DNA from: Bacillus gaemokensis
GTDB taxonomy: Bacteria; Bacillota; Bacilli; Bacillales; Bacillaceae_G
NCBI RefSeq assembly: GCF_001590835.1
Contig: NZ_LTAQ01000001.1
Location: 146,357 to 210,356 of the forward strand
Direction: 5' to 3'
DNA length: 64,000 nucleotides
Shown: piece after piece, positions 32,266 to 41,663 of the stretch
Position numbering within the stretch: the stretch's first letter is position 1
Layout: each line of letters begins with the position of its first letter
Made by a program: the position numbers and the translations under genes
The notes under the pieces: model-generated
What the model was told of the DNA's origin: nothing
Databases searched by the model: none
The model's input: only the letters and a program-made list of their open reading frames with translations

Positions 32266-32583
32266 ATGGAAGACCTTATTTCTTATACAGCTTTTATTTG
32301 CCAAACTGCCACGGAAAAAAATATCCCCTTTGAATTATTTATTAGCATTCTATCCGATAGTAAACCGCTCCATATTCCAATAAATGAAGGTACCGAACAC
32401 TATGCACAAGTTCTAGAAAACTTAGCGCGCATTGAGCAAAGAAATATATTATTACCCAAAAATCGATTTATTCATTATTTCTTAAATAAACGCAACAACT
32501 CTTCTTCTGGTATTAACAAAAAAGATATCCCCTCTGTTCAACAGCCTGTATATATCGTAACAGATAAAGGAGTTGTTGAGTAA
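32266..32583 (+). CDS. DUF58-like C-terminal fragment protein (105 residues)
   Basis: I recognise only a family resemblance. EDLISYTAFICQTATEKNIPFELFISI and HYAQVLENLARIEQ recall the C-terminal part of DUF58 (YeaD-like, vWA-type) proteins, which normally have about 400 residues; the N-terminal membrane and core parts are missing. The first ATG with a well-spaced binding site (AGAGGAG, 5 nt) is at 32253, in another frame that stops after 26 codons; the ATG used here lies 18 nt from that site. A frameshift, a reduced gene or a short upstream peptide are all possible. It overlaps the TTG-started form of the next gene. Confidence 0.6.
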   Translation: MEDLISYTAFICQTATEKNIPFELFISILSDSKPLHIPINEGTEHYAQVLENLARIEQRNILLPKNRFIHYFLNKRNNSSSGINKKDIPSVQQPVYIVTDKGVVE

Positions 32584-32584
32584 A

Positions 32585-33649
32585 ATGAGAAAATATGCAT
32601 TATATATCATTGACATAACCTTGCTTCTTTTACTTTCATCTTTATTAGGAATGGCACATCCAGTATCTCTATTTCTCCTTTTAATTCTATGTTATTCCTT
32701 ACATTACATTGTAATGAAATATATACCTAACTATTTGGGATACTTTTTCTTATGCCTCTTCCAAATCATCAGTAGTTATTTTGTATTTTCTACTTCCGTA
32801 CTGAACACACTTATTTTTTCAGTTGTGTTCTTTATACTCTTATTCAAAAAGAATGTATCTTTAATAGAAAAAATTATATTTCTGTTCTTACACATGCGCC
32901 CACCATCATTTTTTGATGTTTTTTTACTTTTATTACAAGGAATTTTCACACTTCAACTAACAAGTCATAACAAACACCAACAAATCGCACGTGCTACACT
33001 CTTAAGCAGTTTAAGCATCGTTAGCTTAATTCTTTTATATGTAGGAAATTATTTTCGGATACTGTTATTTCATGTAATAAACATACTTCTTCCTGGTATT
33101 GGCTATATAATAACTCCTTTATTTGAATCAATTGAATTAAAACACGGTGACAAAATTATACAAGTATTGGACAAGACATATAGAGGTCACTCTGAATTAC
33201 AAAAAATTAGCACCCGTTCTTCTGAACATTCATACAGTCTCTTCTACATACTGTTTTGGAGCATACTTATAGTGATTATTTTTTATACCACATATCGCCT
33301 TTTGAAAAGAAAAAATGTCTCCAAACTAAAAGAGGCTTCTATCCTTTCTGTTTTCTCTGCAACAAATATAAGTACGAAAGAAAAGAAAAAAGCCAAAGCG
33401 CCAAACGATCCTTCTCGTCTTATTATCTTTCGTCTAGAACAACAATTACAGGGTCCGTTCTCTCGAAAATGTGGAGAAACTTTAGAAAACTGGTTACTTC
33501 GTTTAAAAAGATTAGGGATTTCAATGAATGAGCGGTTAATCATTCAATCCTATAACAAGACTCGCTATTCTCAAAATAAATTAGACTCTCATCAATTAAC
33601 CTCACTAGAAAGCGAGGTTAATTGTATTATTCAACAGCAAAAAAACTAA
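32585..33649 (+). CDS. Membrane protein with DUF4129-like C-terminus
   Basis: 354 residues from the ATG at 32585; AAAGGAG is 13 nt upstream, and TTG codons at 32573 and 32576 are alternative starts overlapping the previous gene. Five to six membrane segments fill about residues 8-165, one more lies near 220-242 (LFYILFWSILIVIIFYTTY), then a basic linker. The cytoplasmic end RLIIFRLEQQLQGPFSRKCGETLENWLLRLKR resembles the DUF4129 tail of YebA/TgpA-type proteins, without the transglutaminase domain expected between the last two parts. Function unknown. Probably co-transcribed with the preceding DUF58-like gene. Confidence 0.7.
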   Translation: MRKYALYIIDITLLLLLSSLLGMAHPVSLFLLLILCYSLHYIVMKYIPNYLGYFFLCLFQIISSYFVFSTSVLNTLIFSVVFFILLFKKNVSLIEKIIFLFLHMRPPSFFDVFLLLLQGIFTLQLTSHNKHQQIARATLLSSLSIVSLILLYVGNYFRILLFHVINILLPGIGYIITPLFESIELKHGDKIIQVLDKTYRGHSELQKISTRSSEHSYSLFYILFWSILIVIIFYTTYRLLKRKNVSKLKEASILSVFSATNISTKEKKKAKAPNDPSRLIIFRLEQQLQGPFSRKCGETLENWLLRLKRLGISMNERLIIQSYNKTRYSQNKLDSHQLTSLESEVNCIIQQQKN

Positions 33650-33730
33650 AAAAATCAAAATGGTAGGAATAAAAGCTGATTAAGCAATTAAAAATATATC
33701 ATGTTAAAAAGTTTACATCATAGATTTTCA

Positions 33731-33780
33731 TGTCAAAAAATGTAGACATATCTAATTTTATATGTCTACATTTTTTGACA
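33731..33780. terminator. Bidirectional terminator, perfect 20-bp stem
   Basis: The arms at 33731-33750 and 33761-33780 are exact complements across a 10-nt loop. The stem includes a run of six A on the left and six T on the right, so it can end the preceding two-gene operon on the plus strand. A perfect stem this long is unusual in the window. Confidence 0.8.
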
Positions 33781-33868
33781 GTGTATTCATTACTATGTAT
33801 TTTTCCTCATAAAACGAAGCTTCCATCAATGAGATATTTTTTCATCTTCCCCCTCCTTCCCTTGTTCC

Positions 33869-33925
33869 TCTCTGAATCTTGAGGTGGGAGGCTTATTGCC
33901 CACGAACAGCTAAATTAAGAAGAGA
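33869..33925. other. Structured element of unknown nature
   Basis: Nested complementary pairs are visible: TCTCT (33869-33873) with AGAGA (33921-33925), TCTTGAG with a complementary TAAGA region inside, and GTGGG with CCCAC around AGGCTTATTG. The base composition is higher in G+C than its AT-rich flanks. It resembles the terminal structures of transposon ends or a structured RNA more than a terminator. No transposase gene is nearby. Confidence 0.35.
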
Positions 33926-33975
33926 ATATTGGCATACTTATTGCTTGATCTAGAAAATGAAAGGGAGGAATCAAA

Positions 33976-35043
33976 ATGACCACAAGAATCAAAAAAATTC
34001 AAGAACAACTAAACAAATATGGAATAGACGGATTACTCATTACAAAAAAGGAAAATTGCCAGTATGCAACTGGATTTACAGGAAGCGCTAGAGTCGTATT
34101 ACTATCCGCAACTGAAGCTGTATTCATTACAGATTTCCGCTATGTCAATCAAGCAAAAGCACAGGTGCAAGAAGCTGAGATCATTATGCATAAAGGAAAC
34201 ATGGAGCAAGAAATTGCGAATCAGACAACTAGATTAGGCATCCAAAGGCTAGGCATCGAAGAAAACAATATGACTTTAAAACAATATAGTGCGTTAAAAA
34301 AGAATACAAATATTGAACTTGTACAAGTAAGTGAACTAGTAGAAACAATCCGTGCCATTAAAGAAGAGTCCGAAATCGAAACAATTAAAATTGCAGCTAA
34401 CATTGCTGATCAGGCATTTCAGCATGTTACAAGTTTTCTAAAATCCGGTATATCTGAATTTGATGTTCGAGATGAATTAGAATTTTTCATGCGAAAACAC
34501 GGCGCTTCCTCCTCATCATTTGACATTATCGTAGCTTCTGGAGTCCGATCTTCTCTTCCACACGGAGTTGCTACAAATAAGACGATTGAAAATGGGGATA
34601 TTGTTACATTAGATTTCGGTGCACTTTATAACGGATATTGCTCTGATTTAACACGTACGGTTGCAATTGGAAGTTACCCCAAAGAATTTGAAAAGATATA
34701 TGGTATTGTATTAGAAGCATTAAAACGAGGAACCGAAGCAATCCGGCCTAGTGAATCCGCAAAAACAATTGATGATGTGACAAGAAATTACATTACAGAT
34801 CACGGATATGGCGAATACTTCGGTCATTCTACAGGACACGGCGTTGGATTAGAAATTCATGAGCCCCTTCGATTATCACAAGAAAGTAAGGCTACTTTAC
34901 AAGAAGGCATGGTTGTCACTGTTGAACCTGGTATTTATATCCCGAACTGGGGTGGTTGTAGAATTGAAGATGATATTGTTATTACAAAAGATGGGCATGA
35001 AGTGATTACACAGGCGAATAGAGACCTTCTTGTTATTTGTTAA
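33976..35043 (+). CDS. M24 family Xaa-Pro peptidase
   Basis: Cytoplasmic metallopeptidase of the aminopeptidase P/prolidase family that trims peptides at proline. The protein is 355 residues. A creatinase N-terminal domain covers about 1-125. The pita-bread domain carries the metal ligands Asp213 and Asp224 (LDFGALYNGYCSDLTRT), His288 (HSTGHGVG), Glu317 (VEPGIY) and Glu331 (RIEDD). The ATG follows GAAAGGGAGG. The substrate cannot be read from the sequence. A second Bacillus homologue usually lies near efp; this one is in the accessory region. Confidence 0.92.
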   Translation: MTTRIKKIQEQLNKYGIDGLLITKKENCQYATGFTGSARVVLLSATEAVFITDFRYVNQAKAQVQEAEIIMHKGNMEQEIANQTTRLGIQRLGIEENNMTLKQYSALKKNTNIELVQVSELVETIRAIKEESEIETIKIAANIADQAFQHVTSFLKSGISEFDVRDELEFFMRKHGASSSSFDIIVASGVRSSLPHGVATNKTIENGDIVTLDFGALYNGYCSDLTRTVAIGSYPKEFEKIYGIVLEALKRGTEAIRPSESAKTIDDVTRNYITDHGYGEYFGHSTGHGVGLEIHEPLRLSQESKATLQEGMVVTVEPGIYIPNWGGCRIEDDIVITKDGHEVITQANRDLLVIC

Positions 35044-35213
35044 CAATTGACCCTCCCCCCTAAAGAAGCAAACTAACTATCATAGTGGGATCCTTGAATA
35101 AACGTCTTCAGGTAATCTCTTATATTTATCGATTCTTTCGTTTACTAACAGGAATTTCTTTCTATATAGAGAAAACCTTCTCTGTAACTATCATTTATGA
35201 GGGGGAATTTCGA

Positions 35214-35738
35214 TTGAATTTTGTAATCGATAAGATGGACGGATTAAACTTAGAGTTCTCAAAACTTGTTTCTATGATGGATTATGCTCGCTATACAACG
35301 ATGCAAGCTGTGCAAGACTTAACAATGGAAGAACTCGATTATTTATACGATGATGAGGCAAATTCTATTGGCATGCTTTTGTATCATATGGCTGCAATTG
35401 AATTTTACTATCAGATTCATACCTTTGAAGATCGCGAGCCAACAGAAGCTGAATTAGAGCGCTGGTTACCAGGAGTTGAATTAGGCGACCTTGGACGGCA
35501 AACGATTAAAAATCATCCAATAGACTACTACATAAATGCGTTACAAGAAGTTCGCGCTAAAACAATTGCAACGTTTCAGTCACTGCCTGACGAATGGCTA
35601 TATAAAACAACACCGTTTTGGCATGACAAACCAGCAAATAACTATTTCAAATGGTTTCACGTCTTCGAGGATGAAATCAATCATCGCGGACAAATTCGAT
35701 TAATTAAAAAGATGCAAAAAGTTCATTCTGTAAAATAG
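35214..35738 (+). CDS. DinB/DUF664-like four-helix metalloprotein
   Basis: 174 residues starting from a TTG at 35214, chosen because GAGGGGG lies 8 nt upstream; the frame is open further back to 35085 but with no binding site. Helical throughout. Histidines fitting a DinB-type metal triad are His58 (LLYHMAA) and the C-terminal pair His149/His157 in FHVFEDEINHRGQI. DinB-like proteins include thiol-dependent transferases, but the reaction of this one is unknown. It stands alone and ends in a strong terminator. Confidence 0.8.
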   Translation: MNFVIDKMDGLNLEFSKLVSMMDYARYTTMQAVQDLTMEELDYLYDDEANSIGMLLYHMAAIEFYYQIHTFEDREPTEAELERWLPGVELGDLGRQTIKNHPIDYYINALQEVRAKTIATFQSLPDEWLYKTTPFWHDKPANNYFKWFHVFEDEINHRGQIRLIKKMQKVHSVK

Positions 35739-35739
35739 T

Positions 35740-35774
35740 AAAAAGTGCTATCTCTTAGCGAGGTAGCACTTTTT
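35740..35774 (+). terminator. Terminator after the DinB-like gene
   Basis: A 15-bp stem (one G-U pair) with a 5-nt loop, beginning AAAAAGTGCT and ending AGCACTTTTT. It is symmetrical, so it may also serve the convergent gene at 35773-36150. Confidence 0.88.
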
Positions 35775-36150
35775 ATGTTATAGATCCGTCATCTACTAAT
35801 ATTTTTTTGTTTATTTTTGTGACGATTATTCCAACCACCAATAAAATTACAAGTAAATATACTAGTTCAGCAAAAAATAGCCACCCTTGAAAGATTGGCA
35901 TCCTATTTATTTGTTTGTTACCTGCCATTAATATGAATGGTAGTGTAGATACTAAAATGACAAACTCAATTCCTAAAACAATCTTCTTTTTTCTACTATA
36001 TGTTTTTAATTCATCCCAACGACCTACGAATGCACACACCACGCCTACTGCAAGAATAACTGCTATCCAATCACTATCTATAAAACTCCTTAAAATAATA
36101 GATAACAAGAAACAAATCATTACACCATAAAACCCTATTTTTTTCTTCAT
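35773..36150 (-). CDS. Small membrane protein, function unknown (125 residues)
   Basis: Not recognised. Four predicted membrane segments lie at about residues 5-22, 27-43, 60-77 and 90-111, with a basic loop (KTYSRKKK) in the middle. The ATG at 36150 follows TAGGAGG. Directly upstream is a broken paralogue (36192-36478) with the same start (M-KKIGF) and the same IFQ-WL motif, so the two arose by tandem duplication. Confidence 0.75.
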   Translation of the reverse strand: MKKKIGFYGVMICFLLSIILRSFIDSDWIAVILAVGVVCAFVGRWDELKTYSRKKKIVLGIEFVILVSTLPFILMAGNKQINRMPIFQGWLFFAELVYLLVILLVVGIIVTKINKKILVDDGSIT

Positions 36151-36191
36151 ACACTCCTCCTATCTAGTAGTAAAAAATTTATACCGCTTCA

Positions 36192-36478
36192 TTAATTCCT
36201 TGAATCATTTTCTTTTCCTAAAATATATCCCCCTATTCTCATCACAATTCTCATAAGAATAACAATAATAATTAAAATATAAAGGCCTTTTGCCGACGTT
36301 AACCAATCTTGAAAAATTGTCACCTTTTCCATTTCCCTCTGGTCCCCTATTAAAATAAAAGAAAGATCCCCCCTATAACAGACAGTACATCTATCCATTC
36401 GTTATCCGTAAATTGCCGTAATATTATTAAGAAACCGCAAGAAATAATAAATCCCCAAAAACCTATTTTCTTGAGCAT
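36192..36478 (-). pseudogene. Broken tandem paralogue of the neighbouring membrane protein
   Basis: An ATG at 36478 with GGGAGGGG upstream encodes MLKKIGFWGFIISCGFLIIL and continues to EWIDVLSVIGGIFLLF, then stops at 36352-36350. In another frame (36398-36192) the sequence resumes as SFILIGDQREMEKVTIFQDWL to the C-terminus, matching LPFILMAGNKQINRMPIFQGWL of the intact neighbour. About 40 central residues are missing and the halves are out of frame, so an internal deletion with a frame change has broken the gene. Confidence 0.8.
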
Positions 36479-36647
36479 AAGCCCCTCCCTTTATACCATT
36501 TTTAGGATTATTTGTATTGTATCATCCATTTATTCACCTTGTCATTACAGTACGTGAAATTATACTTTTTTCTTTCTTCCCTATGCTCACAAACTCCTAC
36601 TCCCTTCATACAATAAACGACACGAACACCTAAAGGATGTGATCATC

Positions 36648-38033
36648 ATGGGAGTAGAATTAACAATTCTGCACGCCATTTATATTCTTTGTTTACTTAC
36701 AATTATCACTTTTTTTATTCTGCGAAAAGATACGACAATTATTTGTATCGTTTTTATCTTTTTATTAGGTCTAACCGCGACATATTCCATTCCTCTTGCC
36801 GTTAGCGGCATCTTTCAAAGCTTTATTTATGCCATTACCGAACTACTACCAACTATTTTAATTATCTCTATTATTGTTTCGATGAGTAATCTACTCGTGC
36901 ATACAGGGATTAATGATACGATGATTTCACCATTTACAAAAATGATCCGTACACCTACTCTTGCCTACTGGATTGTCGGTCTCTTAATGATGACCATTTC
37001 CTTCTTCTTTTGGCCATCTCCTGCTGTTGCGTTAATGGGAGCAATTTTGTTACCAGTTGCCATTCGCGTCGGTCTCCCGCCAATCGGTGTAGCGATTGCT
37101 ATGAACTTATTTGGTCACGGAATTGCTTTATCAGGTGACTTCGTTATCCAAGGTGCTCCCAAATTAACCGCAGATGCTGCTGGTCTTCCTGTTTCTAGTG
37201 TTGTTTCTGCCAGCGTTCCCCTCGTTATTGTCATGGGAGTCGTGACAACGACTGTCGCTTTTTTCTTCTTACGAAAAGAATTTAACAAAGGTGCATTGTA
37301 TACAAATCATATAGCTCCTACTGAAGCACCAAAAAACCTCACCGCTCTTACTCCTCGCGTTAAAAAGTGGCTTGCAATTTGTATCCCTATCATTTATGCC
37401 ATTGATATTCTTTGTATGATTCGATTTCATTTACAAGGCGGGGATGCAACAGCACTTATTGGAGGAACGACTGTTGTTATGATTATTATCATCTCCCTCA
37501 TTGCATATAAGAGAAAAGGACTCGATAAAACAACCGAGTACTTTATAGAGGGCCTCCAATTTGGTTTTAAAATTTTTGGTCCAGTCATCCCCATTGCAGC
37601 ACTCTTTTATTTAGGAGACAGTGGTTTTGTCAAAATCATTGGAGACTATTTACCAAAAGGATCACACGGAATTATTAACGATTTAGGGATTTCCTTATCA
37701 CAAACTGTCCCTCTCAATCCATATATATCTGCGGTAACATTAACTGGTGTTGGTGCCATCACTGGTTTAGATGGCTCTGGCTTCTCTGGTATTTCCCTTG
37801 CCGGCTCTATCGCAAGTCTTTTTGGAACAGCACTTGGGCATGGAACAGCTACATTAACAGCACTTGGGCAAGTAGCTGCAGTCTGGACCGGGGGCGGTAC
37901 ATTAATTCCATGGGCACTCATTCCTGCAGCAGCGATTTGTAAAGTGGATCCATTTGAACTCGCACGGCGAAACTTTTTACCGGTCATTATCGGATTAATT
38001 GTTACTACGATTGTAGCGATGTTTCTTTTATAA
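36648..38033 (+). CDS. Putative ion-transporter-superfamily permease
   Basis: 461 residues from the ATG at 36648 (AAAGGA 10 nt upstream; a GTG at 36639 is too close to it). Eleven or twelve hydrophobic segments. Two repeated halves contain small-residue re-entrant segments: LFGHGIALSGDFVIQGAPK and VGAITGLDGSGFSGISLAGS with GTALGHGTATLTALGQVAAVWTGGG. This layout is typical of GntP/CitM-like carriers of organic anions. The exact family and substrate are not recognised. A hairpin follows the stop. Confidence 0.75.
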   Translation: MGVELTILHAIYILCLLTIITFFILRKDTTIICIVFIFLLGLTATYSIPLAVSGIFQSFIYAITELLPTILIISIIVSMSNLLVHTGINDTMISPFTKMIRTPTLAYWIVGLLMMTISFFFWPSPAVALMGAILLPVAIRVGLPPIGVAIAMNLFGHGIALSGDFVIQGAPKLTADAAGLPVSSVVSASVPLVIVMGVVTTTVAFFFLRKEFNKGALYTNHIAPTEAPKNLTALTPRVKKWLAICIPIIYAIDILCMIRFHLQGGDATALIGGTTVVMIIIISLIAYKRKGLDKTTEYFIEGLQFGFKIFGPVIPIAALFYLGDSGFVKIIGDYLPKGSHGIINDLGISLSQTVPLNPYISAVTLTGVGAITGLDGSGFSGISLAGSIASLFGTALGHGTATLTALGQVAAVWTGGGTLIPWALIPAAAICKVDPFELARRNFLPVIIGLIVTTIVAMFLL

Positions 38034-38061
38034 CGGTAAGCAATGTTTTCTTTGCTTACCG
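38034..38061 (+). terminator. Hairpin after the permease gene
   Basis: CGGTAAGCAA and TTGCTTACCG arms with an 8-nt loop, directly after the stop and followed by CTTTCTTG. The U-tract is weak but the position fits a terminator. Confidence 0.7.
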
Positions 38062-38198
38062 CTTTCTTGTAAAAATAGTTTGAATATACTGATTTTAGAA
38101 GGGGGTTTTGAAGCATATATCGAAATTATATTAGGAGAACAATTATTTCAAAACGTTTCCAAGCAACACATTACTTCTTAAGAAAAGGGGACATGACC

Positions 38199-38450
38199 AT
38201 GAATGAATTGATTTTCGTCTTATTTGTTTGTCCATTACTTATCTTTATTGTTTCAGTAATTGGAACGCGTAGAACAAGAACGTATTACGTAATGCCAATT
38301 GTAACGTTTGCTATTTTTCTTATATTAGGAGTTATATTGTTTACCCCACTATTTTTCTTTTGGGTTGGCATGTATAGCATTTTCTCATTTATCGTTTCTT
38401 ATATGACTTTATTATTTGTAAAGGGGTATGAAGCTGTAGAGAGGACTTAA
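38199..38450 (+). CDS. Short membrane protein, DUF2651-like
   Basis: 83 residues from the ATG at 38199 (MNELIFVLFVC), chosen because AAAAGGGG lies 8 nt upstream; an ATG at 38193 is too close. Three hydrophobic segments at about 4-22, 31-49 and 54-75. Length and pattern recall the DUF2651 (YbeF-like) membrane proteins, a tentative match. No partner gene is evident. Confidence 0.6.
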   Translation: MNELIFVLFVCPLLIFIVSVIGTRRTRTYYVMPIVTFAIFLILGVILFTPLFFFWVGMYSIFSFIVSYMTLLFVKGYEAVERT

Positions 38451-38479
38451 TGAAAAATTTCATTTAAAGAGCTCCATTT

Positions 38480-38539
38480 ATGATTTTCTTTGATATTGAG
38501 GGTACTTTACTCGATTATGAACTTTTACAAATACTATAA
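38480..38539 (+). pseudogene. N-terminal stub of a HAD-family hydrolase
   Basis: The plus strand reads MIFFDIEGTLLDYELLQIL then stop. This is the motif I start of a HAD phosphatase (usually MIFFDIDGTLLDHE), here with Glu for the second Asp and cut off after 19 codons. No further HAD sequence was found before pyrE, so most of the gene has been lost. Confidence 0.65.
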
Positions 38540-38584
38540 CTTATCTATGAAAGGATTTTTTTATTACCTACCTTATTTTCTATG

Positions 38585-38623
38585 AGAAAACACGACCGCG
38601 TTTCCCCCCGCAGTCGTGTTTTC
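38585..38623 (-). terminator. Terminator of the pyr operon
   Basis: GAAAACACGAC and GTCGTGTTTTC arms, with an extra short CGCG pairing in the loop. It lies 5 bases beyond the pyrE stop and closes the ten-gene operon. Confidence 0.88.
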
Positions 38624-38627
38624 TTTG

Positions 38628-39256
38628 TTACGCTGTAATCCATGCCTCATCAGCTGGATTTGTACGCCACTCTTGTAATTTCTTTGTTTCAGCTTGTCCG
38701 ATCATACCTTTTTCTGCTGCTACTTCAGTTAATGCACTGTAGTCGCTTAGTGAATATGACGCTACATTTGCTGTTGCTAATTTTTCTTTTCCTGCTTCAA
38801 GCTCATACGTGAAGATTGATACAATTCCTAATACTTCACAACCTGCCTCGCGAAGTGCCTCTACACAAGTAATTGCACTACCACCAGTTGAAATTAAGTC
38901 TTCTACTACGACTACCTTTTGACCTTTTTCTGCTTTTCCTTCAATCTGGTTCCCTTTACCATGACCTTTTGCTTTACTACGTACGTAGCACATTGGTAAA
39001 TTCATACGATCACTTACCCAGGCAGCATGTGCAATACCAGCAGTTGCTGTTCCGGCAATAACTTCTACAGTTGGGAAGTGTTCTTGAATTAATTCTTCTA
39101 ATCCTGCTGCAATTGCTTGACGCACTTTTGGATAGGATAACGTTAAGCGATTATCACAATAAATTGGTGATTTCATACCAGAAGACCATGTAAATGGATC
39201 ATTTGGTTGTAAAAATACTGCTCCAATTTCTAATAAATGAGATGCGATTTCTTTTT

Positions 39257-39260
<4 letters not shown>
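38628..39260 (-). CDS. pyrE: Orotate phosphoribosyltransferase
   Basis: Joins orotate to PRPP, giving orotidine 5'-phosphate. 210 residues from the ATG at 39260 ([18 protein letters not shown]); the frame to 39278 runs into pyrF. The PRPP-binding loop is [15 protein letters not shown] and the flexible loop is [13 protein letters not shown]. Last gene of the operon, overlapping the pyrF stop by 4 nt. Confidence 0.98.

Positions 39261-41659
<2,399 letters not shown>

Positions 41660-41663
<4 letters not shown>

Larger units (their letters stand above)
33650..33975. other. Intergenic region before the M24 peptidase gene
   Basis: 326 bases with no gene. It contains a perfect 20-bp inverted repeat (33731-33780) and a structured GC-richer segment (33869-33925). 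The peptidase gene's GAAAGGGAGG binding site is at its right end. Confidence 0.6.

Noticed and set aside
32253-32333. 26-codon frame starting MLHEHGRPYFLYSF as a separate gene
   Set aside because: Well-placed binding site but no similarity or conservation evidence; kept only as a finding about a possible frameshift or upstream peptide.
37646-38116. Minus-strand open frame of 156 codons
   Set aside because: Antisense to the permease gene. Its proline/alanine-rich sequence mirrors the permease's glycine-rich segments, and no family features are visible.
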